Below, piece by piece: positions 1-8,268 of a stretch of DNA of 64,000 nt. Below the pieces are notes generated by a model. It saw only the letters and a list, made by a program, of their open reading frames with translations. It was not told the DNA's origin and did not search any database. The position numbers were made by a program, and so were the translations under genes. The number at the start of each line of letters is the position of its first letter. The first letter of the stretch is position 1. This stretch comes from Candidatus Zhuqueibacterota bacterium (GTDB taxonomy: Bacteria; Zhuqueibacterota; Zhuqueibacteria; Oceanimicrobiales; Oceanimicrobiaceae). The stretch lies in the NCBI GenBank assembly GCA_029262055.1, contig JAJDAD010000054.1, forward strand, positions 27,187 to 91,186, read 5' to 3'.

Positions 1-239
1 GCTCCCTCAATGTAGATTGGCCCTACTTCTCCGGGCCAGTCTCCCCCTTCTTTGGTGTGGTATCCACCCTCGAGTGTCTCGCTCACCAGAACCGCCCCCG
101 GCTTGAGCCGCAATACCGGCTCACGGACTTTGAAAGCCTGGTATCCGAGGGTAGGAGTAAACCGGGTTGTATCCTGGCCGGCAACCGACCCGCAAATAAG
201 AAAAATACTGCTTACACACAGCGCAAGTTTGAGTGCCAT
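1..239 (-). CDS. Acetamidase/formamidase family protein (N-terminal fragment)
   Basis: The gene is cut by the left edge, so only its first 79 codons are visible. They begin at an ATG preceded by GAGG at a normal distance. Residues 1 to about 21 form a signal peptide (hydrophobic LALCVSSIFLICGSVAG, then QDTT). The mature part carries the hallmark of the FmdA/AmdA family: a 'LKPGAVL' stretch, then 'SETLEGGYH', then 'GEVGPIYIEG' around residues 68-78. Members of this family hydrolyse short amides to ammonia and the carboxylic acid. A signal peptide implies an exported form. The substrate cannot be read from this fragment. Confidence 0.75.
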   Translation of the reverse strand, partial: MALKLALCVSSIFLICGSVAGQDTTRFTPTLGYQAFKVREPVLRLKPGAVLVSETLEGGYHTKEGGDWPGEVGPIYIEG

Positions 240-763
240 TTTGCCTCATCGGTTATGTTAAGTGAATTAGACTAGTCCAATCAAAGGTAAAGTAGGTTCA
301 AGATCAAGAGATTCATTGCTTGCTCAGGCGCAATAGTGTGATTTGGACTGGCGCCGCTGAATTGCAGCAATCTTGCCAGGAGTACCCACCTTTGAAGTCA
401 CACAATAGTGGGAGCGTCCCGGTGTGTCGGCGAGATAGACACAGGCTGAAAACTGTGCCACGCAGTTTGTTCTGGCCATCCGTCGTCGAGACTTGAAAAG
501 TGTACCGTGCGTTCAGTGTCATGCCCGGAGTCTTACCCGCTTAAATCATGCGGGCACAAGTTTGATCGGGCATGCAGAAAAGAGGTAGATGGCCCCTGCT
601 GAAAACAAGGAGGGATGACATTCGGACTTGATGTACTATTACTAAATTGCTTCAGATTCGCTGTCGTAAAATCTCGACCGGACGCTCATGATCTGAAATT
701 CTGAACCTTCGTTCCGGTCTCTTTTGGCTTGGATTGTATTGCTTATATAATTATATTACATTT
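240..763. other. Intergenic stretch with a degenerate REP-like hairpin
   Basis: No convincing gene lies in these 524 bases. Positions 438-459 form an imperfect hairpin, GACACAG...CTGTGCC, whose sequence closely resembles the perfect palindrome at 1972-1993. A short minus-strand frame (313-522) reads through this element and looks like translated repeat. The last 40 bases are AT-rich and contain the brnT promoter candidate. Confidence 0.4.
724..751 (+). promoter_or_regulatory. Putative promoter of brnTA
   Basis: A perfect -10 hexamer TATAAT lies at 746-751, with a weak -35 (TTGGCT, 724-729) 16 bases upstream in an AT-rich run. The BrnT start codon is only 12 bases after the -10, and no Shine-Dalgarno sequence precedes it. 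The transcript would therefore have a leader of only a few bases. BrnTA operons are generally autorepressed at their promoter. No operator was resolved here. Confidence 0.4.
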
Positions 764-1054
764 ATGAATAGCCTACGCTTTGAATGGGACGAGGACAAGA
801 ATCGTGCTAACGAAAGAAAGCATAAAGTCTCTTTTGATGAAGCTAAGACAGTCTTTTATGACGAAAACGCTCGTTTGATTCCAGACCCAGATCATTCCGA
901 AAAAGAAGAACGGTTTATCATTATGGGATTGTCCAGTTATCTGCGTGTGTTGGTTGTCGTACATTGCTTTAGAGAAAATGATGGAATTATCCGAATTATT
1001 TCAGCACGAAAAGCAACACGCAATGAACAAGAATATCATAATAGGAGAAAGTGA
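764..1054 (+). CDS. brnT: BrnT family toxin of a type II toxin-antitoxin system
   Basis: The product of 96 residues matches the BrnT family along its whole length. It shows 'FEWDEDKNRANERKHKVSF' near the N-terminus, 'PDPDHSEKEERF' in the middle and 'IRIISARKATRNE' near the end. BrnT is a RelE/barnase-fold ribonuclease that stops translation when it is free of its antitoxin. The start is placed at the ATG before NSLRFEWDE. An upstream in-frame ATG (734) would lie ahead of the -10 box. The gene is followed after one base by the antitoxin gene, the usual toxin-first order of brnTA operons. Confidence 0.9.
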   Translation: MNSLRFEWDEDKNRANERKHKVSFDEAKTVFYDENARLIPDPDHSEKEERFIIMGLSSYLRVLVVVHCFRENDGIIRIISARKATRNEQEYHNRRK

Positions 1055-1055
1055 A

Positions 1056-1304
1056 ATGCGTAAAGAATACGATTTTTCGAAATCAATAAATAATCCATAT
1101 GCAAAGAAACTCAAAACACAAATTACAATCCGCTTAGATAGCGAGACTATTGCTTATTTTAAAAAACTCGCCGAAGAAACTGATATTCCGTATCAGAAGC
1201 TCATTAACCTCTTTCTGCGAGACTGCGCACAGAATAAGTCAAGACCGTCAATTAAGTGGTCGAACCTTCCTCCTGAACAAACTCCACGCTCACAGGGGCT
1301 TTAG
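1056..1304 (+). CDS. brnA: BrnA-type antitoxin (ribbon-helix-helix)
   Basis: An 82-residue protein starts one base after the brnT stop codon, with an AGGAGA ribosome site inside the end of brnT. Residues 20 to 60 show the ribbon-helix-helix pattern of CopG/BrnA antitoxins: 'KTQITIRLDSETIAYFK', then 'DIPYQKLINLFLRDCA'. The N-terminal part would bind BrnT and the RHH dimer would bind the operator. The tail after about residue 67 (PPEQTPRSQGL) is proline-rich and not typical. The function rests on the RHH signature and on the position next to brnT. Confidence 0.88.
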   Translation: MRKEYDFSKSINNPYAKKLKTQITIRLDSETIAYFKKLAEETDIPYQKLINLFLRDCAQNKSRPSIKWSNLPPEQTPRSQGL

Positions 1305-1340
1305 GCCGCCGTTTCCAATGACCATCGAATCCCGTGTAGA

Positions 1341-1949
1341 TCAATGCGCAGGGGATATCACTCTCCTCCTGAAGCAGAATATGGCCGCGACCTGAAGTTG
1401 ATCATGTTTTTTCTTGAAATCGGCCGGCAGTGGTGGCAAGGGTGCTGCGAATTCGACTGCCAGTAGACTCGTTTCTGCCAATAACGGATGCCCTTCGTAT
1501 GAAACAAGCTTCAAGTCAGCGAGCTCACCGCCAGGCAAGATTGTGAATTGCCGCAATGACTTGCCCTCGATTGCTCCCAGTCTGGTGAACTTTCTTGGTG
1601 GGTATATTTCCGATCTGATTTTCTTTGATAGAGTGGCAAGATAGGGTTCATAATCCCAATCATAGGAGTCTAAAATGACCACTCCAGCGTTGGAACAGTC
1701 TCCGACCTTGGGGAAGTCATCGATGCGCTTGTTGGCTTCGCTGAGCAAGGGATGTTCAGACTCCAGCACTTTTAGATCGCGGCCAATTGGCCTCAGTGTC
1801 ACCCCACTCTTCGTAATAACAGGCGCCCACCGCGGCTGCTTCTTTGCTCGGGTTTTTTCTCCCGCCTGGCTATGCAACCCACATGAGCAGCATGCGAGTA
1901 TCGTGAATGTAAGTGCAATCCGGGTTGCTGCATTGCTTTTCACAGCCAT
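1341..1949 (-). CDS. Putative lipoprotein with a TonB C-terminal-like domain
   Basis: The product is about 202 residues. The N-terminus is a lipoprotein signal (hydrophobic stretch, then 'TILACC', where a Cys can be lipidated). The C-terminal half has the TonB-C fold signature: a 'GGELADLKLVSYEGHPLL' strand, 'SLLAVEFAAPLPPLPADF', and a final strand. This domain is found in TonB and in many unrelated periplasmic proteins, so energy transduction is not implied. An open frame continues upstream to 2012, but that part is a translated REP-like palindrome. The ATG at 1949 before AVKSNAATR is therefore preferred. The exact role is unknown. Confidence 0.6.
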   Translation of the reverse strand: MAVKSNAATRIALTFTILACCSCGLHSQAGEKTRAKKQPRWAPVITKSGVTLRPIGRDLKVLESEHPLLSEANKRIDDFPKVGDCSNAGVVILDSYDWDYEPYLATLSKKIRSEIYPPRKFTRLGAIEGKSLRQFTILPGGELADLKLVSYEGHPLLAETSLLAVEFAAPLPPLPADFKKKHDQLQVAAIFCFRRRVISPAH

Positions 1950-1971
1950 CGCCTCCTGGTACCCACGGTCA

Positions 1972-1993
1972 GGCACAGGCTTCAGCCTGTGCC
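1972..1993. repeat. REP-like palindrome
   Basis: Two perfect 10-base arms, GGCACAGGCT and AGCCTGTGCC, flank a TC spacer. This 'cacaggc...gcctgtg' palindrome resembles dispersed intergenic repeats seen in many environmental genomes. A degenerate relative lies at 438-459 in this window. It sits just upstream of the lipoprotein gene at 1341-1949, between two minus-strand genes. Confidence 0.65.
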
Positions 1994-2044
1994 ACCCAAT
2001 TTTCTTTCTCATGTGCTGGCCACCCGTCCGCCCATCCGTTGACT

Positions 2045-3046
2045 TCAGAACGCAGGTACTATCTTAACACTATCAGGCAAAATCTCTCTTAACATCTCAA
2101 AAGTATTGCCCTGCCCCGAATCATCGCATCCAAGGCGTCTGAGCTGAGTTAGTCGACCTAGAGTCGCAAGATTCTCTATCTGACCGACAGAGAGAGATAG
2201 CTTTTCAAGGTTGGCCAGCTGTAGCAAGTTGCGATCAATCCCGTTCACATTAATTCGTACGATATCAAGTTCCCTCAGACGAGTCAAGCCCCAAACAGTC
2301 TCAGGGATATAGTTAACCTTGATTCCGTGTAAGTCTAATATCTGTAAATTCCTGAGCTTGTCGAATTTGTCTGGTAGTTCGGGATTTTTGAAATACACTG
2401 AGTGGAGGCTCAACTCCTCGAGGTTCTCAAGTTCGAAGATTACTTTCGGGAAGTCGTTAAAGTGGTTCAGGCCTAGTCGTAGTTTGCGTAGCTTCTGGCA
2501 CTTTGCGAGTTCTTTCGGTAGTGCCTGCAGATAATTGATGCTTAGATCAAGTTCCTCAAGATTTGTGAGTTCTCCTACAAGTGGTGGCAGTTCAGTGAAC
2601 CCACATTCATATAGGTCAAGGGTCCTAAGAGCCTTGAGGTGGGAAAATTCTTGCGGAAGAGAGGAAACGCTGCTCCAAGACAAGTTCAAGTGCTGAAGAT
2701 TCGTTAGTAGGCCTATCTCTCCAGGAATATTCTTCAGCGGGCTGCCTCCCAAATGATGGTACTCATCCAAATTGCAGAAAACGGCCAATTCCTGCACTTT
2801 TCTGAGTTGTCCTATTGTCTTTGGTAAGACGAAACCCAATTTCTCAGCCTGCAATGCCAGTCGATAGACGGTATCCGGCTCCGCCAAGGCATCGGAGAGT
2901 GTCTTGAATACTCTCTGTCTCGCCAGGGATTCACTATCCAGCGGCTCTTTGGCATCGAGTCTCTGACCATTCCGGTTTGAGTAGTCACAGCCGATGAGTA
3001 CAAGCAGCGAAAGTAGGTATGGAAGCGCCAGTATTATTTGCAGCAT
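2045..3046 (-). CDS. Leucine-rich repeat lipoprotein
   Basis: The protein has 333 residues. Residues 1-20 are a lipoprotein signal ending in the lipobox 'LIGC' (Cys20), so the mature protein is probably membrane-anchored and periplasmic or surface-exposed. From about residue 100 to 310 there are roughly eight or nine repeats of about 23 residues with the pattern LxxLxxLxLxxxxLxxLPxx (for example 'LTNLEELDLSINYLQALP'). Such solenoids normally bind proteins or glycans. No enzymatic domain is visible. Its start overlaps the end of the upstream gene by 13 bases, which suggests translational coupling. Confidence 0.8.
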   Translation of the reverse strand: MLQIILALPYLLSLLVLIGCDYSNRNGQRLDAKEPLDSESLARQRVFKTLSDALAEPDTVYRLALQAEKLGFVLPKTIGQLRKVQELAVFCNLDEYHHLGGSPLKNIPGEIGLLTNLQHLNLSWSSVSSLPQEFSHLKALRTLDLYECGFTELPPLVGELTNLEELDLSINYLQALPKELAKCQKLRKLRLGLNHFNDFPKVIFELENLEELSLHSVYFKNPELPDKFDKLRNLQILDLHGIKVNYIPETVWGLTRLRELDIVRINVNGIDRNLLQLANLEKLSLSVGQIENLATLGRLTQLRRLGCDDSGQGNTFEMLREILPDSVKIVPAF

Positions 3047-3798
3047 CCTGGATATGTCCCTATGAATTTAATGGGTAATTTGTATTTCTCGAACTTTACC
3101 AAATGATTGGGTTGTATTTCTGCATCACAGGATTCAAAAATATGCTCGAAGTTATACTCAACGGTGACAAAAATTGTATCTTGTGCGATGTGAATTGATT
3201 TTACTGAACGTCTTTTCTGACTACAACCCGATGCAATAGGTCCCCAAAACACACCTACTACTACAGAATCTTCGAAACCAATACCGGGAGGAGGACATGG
3301 CGTTCCTTCTATAGTCGTACAATTGACATGTTCATACCAGAAAGAGTCCCATTCGTCAAGAACCTGAAACACTTTCGTTTGTGCAGTAAACACATCCAGG
3401 GTTGCATGTGCATTCCTGTCTAAATCTTCAAATACTAAAGTGTCAAAACCCAAAACGCTGAATTGGATTTCAGCCTGATCTTCACCACCATTTGCATCAG
3501 ACACTCTACAAATCAGAGGATAAGATGCGCTTTCGGAAGGTGCAATCCACTTGATTGTTGAACCTTTGCCAAAAATGGAACTGTCAATTGAAGTCCACTC
3601 ATAAACTATTTCATCACCGTCCAGGTCAAGTGCTGAGCATTCTACCCTGGTTGTGTCAAGTACTCTCAAAACATAGTTTTCAGCCCTCAAGGATAGAATC
3701 GTCGGTTCGCTATTTGCTCTTACAATATCTTCATCTGAACATGAATAGACTAACAGGCTCAATAGTGTGCTCGAGAAGCACCAAAAAACTAACTGCAT
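3034..3798 (-). CDS. Lipoprotein with Ig-like and PrcB_C-like regions
   Basis: The ATG at 3798 gives a 254-residue protein with a lipoprotein signal and lipobox 'VYSC' (Cys20). In-frame sequence upstream to 3978 lacks signal-like character and was not used. Residues about 30-125 look like a cadherin/PKD-type Ig fold ('CSALDLDGDEIVYEW', 'CRVSDANGGEDQAEIQF'). Residues about 140-250 resemble the PrcB C-terminal domain ('VFQVLDEWDSFWYEH', 'DSVVVGVFWG', 'IFVTVEYNF'). This resemblance is by eye only. It overlaps the LRR lipoprotein gene by 13 bases, so the two are probably made together. Function unknown. Confidence 0.6.
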   Translation of the reverse strand: MQLVFWCFSSTLLSLLVYSCSDEDIVRANSEPTILSLRAENYVLRVLDTTRVECSALDLDGDEIVYEWTSIDSSIFGKGSTIKWIAPSESASYPLICRVSDANGGEDQAEIQFSVLGFDTLVFEDLDRNAHATLDVFTAQTKVFQVLDEWDSFWYEHVNCTTIEGTPCPPPGIGFEDSVVVGVFWGPIASGCSQKRRSVKSIHIAQDTIFVTVEYNFEHIFESCDAEIQPNHLVKFEKYKLPIKFIGTYPGCCK

Positions 3799-4034
3799 GC
3801 TACTCGGGAAAAAGGAGTATGAGGATCTGGCATAACACACCAGCAGCGACCACGCACGCGAAATAGACCGAATAAGCCCTTCCACGGACCCAAACAGACT
3901 GAAGGGCGGAGGAGCATGGCGTTCGATTAAGTGAAGGAGAGCTTCGATTTGCAGGTCCTCTTTCGTCAACACAACCAATGCGAACAGGAAGCAATTCTAA
4001 GATAAGCGGCCCCGGTGTGGGAAGCAATGAAAAA

Positions 4035-7000
4035 TCACCGCAGCACCGCAAACTTGCCGGTTGTACTTTTCCCGTCTGCCTTAACGTGAAAAATGTAAAT
4101 GCCCGAAGCGACCATTGCGCCCATTCGGTCACGCAGGTTCCAGTCTACGCCACCATTGCCGTCGGTTTCGCGCAGGGTGCGCAGCAGTCTGCCCGAAGCA
4201 TCCAGAATACGTACAACCGCAGCAACCGGCAATCCCGCGATGGTGACGAAGTCGCGTCCCGTGTCTGCTCGAAACGGGTTGGGATAAGCAAAAACATGGT
4301 CGAGATCCTGGCTGGCAAAGACCAGCGCCATTGTGTCACCATTGCCGAACCGGATGGGAATGCCGTCGCGACTTTTGACATTCCTGACCCGGACAAGGTA
4401 CTCGATTCCAAACGGGCCGATGGGAGTGCGCGCATCGATGGTCAGGAACACCAGCCTGCCATCTGCAGGCGACGGCTCCGCCAGGGTTACGGCGGCTCGC
4501 GGTTCGATTTCATAGTTGCTTGTTGTGGCGGCGCTAGCAGCGTCCATGGCCTGGCTGAATTCCAGTCGTAACTTATTCGCAGCGATCAGTTGCACGGAGA
4601 CGAGGTAAGGCTCGGCAAGGACTTCCTGCACCATGAACTCTGCTGAGTTGTTGCCGATGTCCAGCGGCGTGCCCCGCAAATCGGTAACATTGCTCACCAG
4701 CACTTCATGCCTGCCCGGAGGGAGCTTCTCCGGCATTGTGAGGGTAGCTTTCCGGCCCGCCTGATGCACGATTGCCGAGACCGGCGCGACACCGGATATT
4801 TTGTAGTTGTTTTGGTCGGCAACCGAACTTGCCATTTCTGCACTAAACTCGATTTCGATTTGGCCGCCGTTTACCGCATGCGCTTGCTTGACGAACGGTT
4901 TGGGTCCGGGAGTGACACGCCTGGTCTCGGTCGGGCGGCTAGCGCTCGGCGACAGGGATGGGTCGAGAGCCGTGACTGAATAAAAGTAGGTGCTGTCAGC
5001 GACGACGCTGCTGTCGAGAAAAGTGAAGGTTCGTACCTGGGCAAGCGGGGACATCTTGTCCGGTAAAGTGCCTCTCGCCACTGAGAAACCGCCGGGAGCG
5101 CCGGGGTGCAGCCACGCCAGGCGTACCAGGTTGGTATCCAGCGGAACCGCGCTAAAACCGGTTGGGGTCAATGGCCCGGAGAAATCGGACAGGACCCGGC
5201 GGCTCTGCACGCGGATACCTGAATTCACGTAGAATTCATTCTTCCCGTCCTGGTCGAAATCGACTACCAGCGTGGCATTGCTGCGTGCCGGCATACTGTG
5301 CCAGACGGTCTGATACTCGCCTGCGCTCTCGTCAAAATCCACGATGTAAAAATCCGGAAACAGGTTGAGTAAAACCTCCGGCGTGCCGTCATTGTCGACG
5401 TCACCCGAAGAAACGCCGCTGTCAAAATTGGCCGGTGAGGCGACACCGAAGAAGGCCTGCTCCCAGACCGGGACGTATGAATTGTCAGCACTGCGTTTGA
5501 AAATCCGATAAAGCCAGCGCTGGCTATCGAAGGTACTCTCGTTGTTCAAATCCTGACCCGTGTGACAGCCGACGACGAATTCCGGCAGACCGTCGCCGTC
5601 GTAATCTCCCTGCGACAGGTAGTCGATGGTGTCCATCAGCGGCATGCGCGTCGACCAGGTCTGTTGAACTCGATCGTCAGCAACTGATTCGTAAATGTAG
5701 ACGTCACCGTCGCTGTCTCCCAGCAGGACTTCAAGCAGACTGTCGCCGTCAAAATCCGCCACCGCCGCACGCGGCACGCCGGTTGAGTTTTGTCCGTCAG
5801 TCGGATTTGGCAGAGACGCGACTTCCGCATAAGAGTTGTCGCCGGTGTTTTCCAGCAGGATAAACAGGTCGTCGCGGCGTGCGAGGATTTCTACTTTCTG
5901 GTCGCGGTCCAGGTCGGTGAACCTGGCGGCCCATAGTTCCGTTTCCTGCCAGGCAATCTGTTCGGGGATTTGACCCGGCGCAGCCGCTTCAAATATGAAA
6001 CTCCGTCCGCCGCGCCCGGCAAGTATTTCCTGCAGGCCGTCGCCGTCGGAGTCGCCGGCGTCTCTCGGGATGAAAACGCTATCGGTGGCCGCCAGTTCAA
6101 TAAAACTGGCAGCCGAGTATTCCAGGATCTTCATGGCGGTGAAATTGAAACGGCTGTCGTATTCATTGATGATAACTTCCCGCAAGCCATTGTTGTTGAG
6201 GTCCGTGGTTTTCTCAAGCAAAAACGCCGGCGCAAAATTCACGACCAGGTCCTGGATCGGAATGCCCCCGACCGGCGCCTGGCTCAAGTCAGCGCTGAAG
6301 AAATCGCCATCATTGTCGTTTGTGGCAAGCAGGCCAGCCCGGTTCCGGGCTTCGAGGTAGTACTGCAATCGTCCGGTAAACAGGCCCTGGGTAAAATTGA
6401 AGCGGTGCGTCTTGGTGTTGAACCGAAGCGGTGTTCTCTGGAAGTCAGTATCGCCGCCCTCGGGCCGGAAAAGGATGCTCGCATCAGTGATATCGTCGGT
6501 ATCGAATTCAACCAGAAAGCTTTGCTTGTCGCCATCCAGCGTGGGGATTTGGCGAACGTCGAGAAATTCCGGTGGCGAGCGATCCACAAAGAACTGTAGC
6601 TTGTCTTCAATGGTGCTATTGTCGGAATTACGAACCACCAGGTGCAAAACATAGACGCCGTCAGCAAAATTGTCGACATTGAGATCGAACAAGTGTTGGT
6701 CGATGACCTGGCGTTTCTTCCCAGTCACCAGTTCCACCAATTCGTCCGTCTCGCTGCTCCCGATCAAGAGAGAATAGCTCTGCAGGAATGTGCCGGCAGC
6801 AGTCCCGAATATTGAAATGGGACCGTCGGCAAAACCGCTGTCCAGCTCAGGCCCGGTTATCTGAGCGAAAGAGAAGTAGGGCGATTGCAGGGCCTTTTCG
6901 GCGTTTATCCTGCCGGCGGAAAAAAGGTCATCCCAACCCGCCGGGCCCAGATCGTCCGTCGATGATACCAGCAATCCTTTTACCGCGTCCGGAGACAGCT

Positions 7001-8234
7001 CCGGCGTTCTGGACAGGAGGAGCGCGGCCAGAGCTGAAACGTAGGGCGCAGAAGCGGATGTCCCGCCAAATTTGCGATACTTGTTTCCCTGAAAAGTCGT
7101 TAAGACGTCCACGCCCGGCGCCACCAGGTCCACGAAATTGCCGAAATTAGAAAATGGCGCGATTTCATCTTGAGCGGTAGATGCACCGACTGAGATGGTT
7201 TGTTTGAATCCTGATGGGAAATGGATTTCGTCAGTTGCGGCGTTGCCGGCGGAAGCCACCAGCACACAGTCGCGCGCGTAGGCGTACGCCATAACATCAC
7301 GAAGCAGCGGTGATGCGACCGTGTCTCCGAAACTCATGTTGACGATGCGCGCGCCGTTGTTGACTGCGTAGACCAGGGCGGCTGCGACATCATCCTCTTC
7401 CAGTAACCCGAGTGCGGTTCCGGCGCGCAGAGGCATTATTCTGCAACCGTAAGCCAGGCCCGCGATGCCTTTGCCATTATCTCCGGTGGCTCCGATGAGG
7501 CCGGAAACGGATGTGCCATGGCCATTTTCATCCGCCGGATCGTTGTCTCGTTCAAAAAAGTCACCACCGTCCGGGAAGGTGGGCGCATCGGTAAAGTCCC
7601 AGCCGCGCAGGTCGTCGGTGAAGCCGTTGCCATCGTCATCCAGACCGTTGAAATCACTCGAATCGACGCGTCCGTTGCCATCGAGATCCTCACCCGGGTT
7701 GACCCAAACTGCATCCGCAAGGTCTTCATGCAAATAATCGATGCCGGTATCGATCACGCCGACAATTATCTCCGGGGAGGCCAGTTGCAGGTCCCAGGCT
7801 TGTTCCGCCCGCACGACTTGCAGAGCAACCTGATCTGTGAAAAGCGGGTCGTTCGGCGCTGCATCGAGCTGGTGGATGTAGTTAGGCTGGACATATTCCA
7901 CGTTCGGATCACGCCGGTAAATCGCGCTAATCTCTTCCGGGCTGGCGCCGTCAGGCAAGGTCAGTTTAAAGATATTGTGCAGTTGTGCTGCTGAGCGGTT
8001 TTTTGGGTTGGAATCCGGAAACAGGGTTTCGATCCGATCAATTGCAAATGCGCGCGGCGCTTGCTTTGAAATCCGGACAATTGTCTGCCGGGCGGCGCGG
8101 GGTGTCGTCGCGGCCGGGTCCGCGCGCAGCTTGATGATTAGTGCATTTGCCGCAAAGCGTGGCGTTTGCGGCAAACTGGTGGAGCTGAGAACTAGGGAGA
8201 AGCAAGCACAGAGAATCTGTGGTAGAAACTTCAA
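4035..8234 (-). CDS. Secreted subtilisin-like serine protease with FG-GAP repeats and a C-terminal sorting domain
   Basis: A 1399-residue S8 peptidase. It starts at a TTG followed directly by a signal peptide (residues 1 to about 22). Residues 25-125 are an I9-like propeptide. The catalytic triad is Asp162 ('VIDTG'), His239 ('NGHGTS') and Ser393 ('GGTSASAP'), with the oxyanion Asn331 ('SAGN'). Between Asp and His is an acidic DLDGNGRVD-type loop, probably Ca-binding. Residues about 650-960 hold several FG-GAP/VCBS-like units ('DSDGDGLQEILAG', 'DFDGDSLLEVLLG', 'DYDGDGLPEFVVG'). A fibronectin-III-like part and Ig-like linkers follow. The last 80 residues ('AYPNPFRADTG...SGIYIFHVKA') match FlgD/type-IX-like sorting domains. 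It probably acts extracellularly or at the surface. Confidence 0.93.
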   Translation of the reverse strand: MKFLPQILCACFSLVLSSTSLPQTPRFAANALIIKLRADPAATTPRAARQTIVRISKQAPRAFAIDRIETLFPDSNPKNRSAAQLHNIFKLTLPDGASPEEISAIYRRDPNVEYVQPNYIHQLDAAPNDPLFTDQVALQVVRAEQAWDLQLASPEIIVGVIDTGIDYLHEDLADAVWVNPGEDLDGNGRVDSSDFNGLDDDGNGFTDDLRGWDFTDAPTFPDGGDFFERDNDPADENGHGTSVSGLIGATGDNGKGIAGLAYGCRIMPLRAGTALGLLEEDDVAAALVYAVNNGARIVNMSFGDTVASPLLRDVMAYAYARDCVLVASAGNAATDEIHFPSGFKQTISVGASTAQDEIAPFSNFGNFVDLVAPGVDVLTTFQGNKYRKFGGTSASAPYVSALAALLLSRTPELSPDAVKGLLVSSTDDLGPAGWDDLFSAGRINAEKALQSPYFSFAQITGPELDSGFADGPISIFGTAAGTFLQSYSLLIGSSETDELVELVTGKKRQVIDQHLFDLNVDNFADGVYVLHLVVRNSDNSTIEDKLQFFVDRSPPEFLDVRQIPTLDGDKQSFLVEFDTDDITDASILFRPEGGDTDFQRTPLRFNTKTHRFNFTQGLFTGRLQYYLEARNRAGLLATNDNDGDFFSADLSQAPVGGIPIQDLVVNFAPAFLLEKTTDLNNNGLREVIINEYDSRFNFTAMKILEYSAASFIELAATDSVFIPRDAGDSDGDGLQEILAGRGGRSFIFEAAAPGQIPEQIAWQETELWAARFTDLDRDQKVEILARRDDLFILLENTGDNSYAEVASLPNPTDGQNSTGVPRAAVADFDGDSLLEVLLGDSDGDVYIYESVADDRVQQTWSTRMPLMDTIDYLSQGDYDGDGLPEFVVGCHTGQDLNNESTFDSQRWLYRIFKRSADNSYVPVWEQAFFGVASPANFDSGVSSGDVDNDGTPEVLLNLFPDFYIVDFDESAGEYQTVWHSMPARSNATLVVDFDQDGKNEFYVNSGIRVQSRRVLSDFSGPLTPTGFSAVPLDTNLVRLAWLHPGAPGGFSVARGTLPDKMSPLAQVRTFTFLDSSVVADSTYFYSVTALDPSLSPSASRPTETRRVTPGPKPFVKQAHAVNGGQIEIEFSAEMASSVADQNNYKISGVAPVSAIVHQAGRKATLTMPEKLPPGRHEVLVSNVTDLRGTPLDIGNNSAEFMVQEVLAEPYLVSVQLIAANKLRLEFSQAMDAASAATTSNYEIEPRAAVTLAEPSPADGRLVFLTIDARTPIGPFGIEYLVRVRNVKSRDGIPIRFGNGDTMALVFASQDLDHVFAYPNPFRADTGRDFVTIAGLPVAAVVRILDASGRLLRTLRETDGNGGVDWNLRDRMGAMVASGIYIFHVKADGKSTTGKFAVLR

Positions 8235-8268
8235 AATGATCGAGCCTGCTTTTTTCGCGTCCGAGCTG

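Noticed and set aside
313..522. Minus-strand 69-codon frame upstream of brnT
   Set aside because: It reads through a degenerate REP-like hairpin and resembles translated repeats rather than a protein.
1950..2012. N-terminal extension of the TonB-C-like lipoprotein
   Set aside because: The extra residues are a translated REP-like palindrome, and the lipoprotein signal starts at the downstream ATG.
5970..6599. 209-codon plus-strand frame opposite the subtilase gene
   Set aside because: It lies wholly inside the FG-GAP/Ig part of the protease gene, whose reading is well supported.
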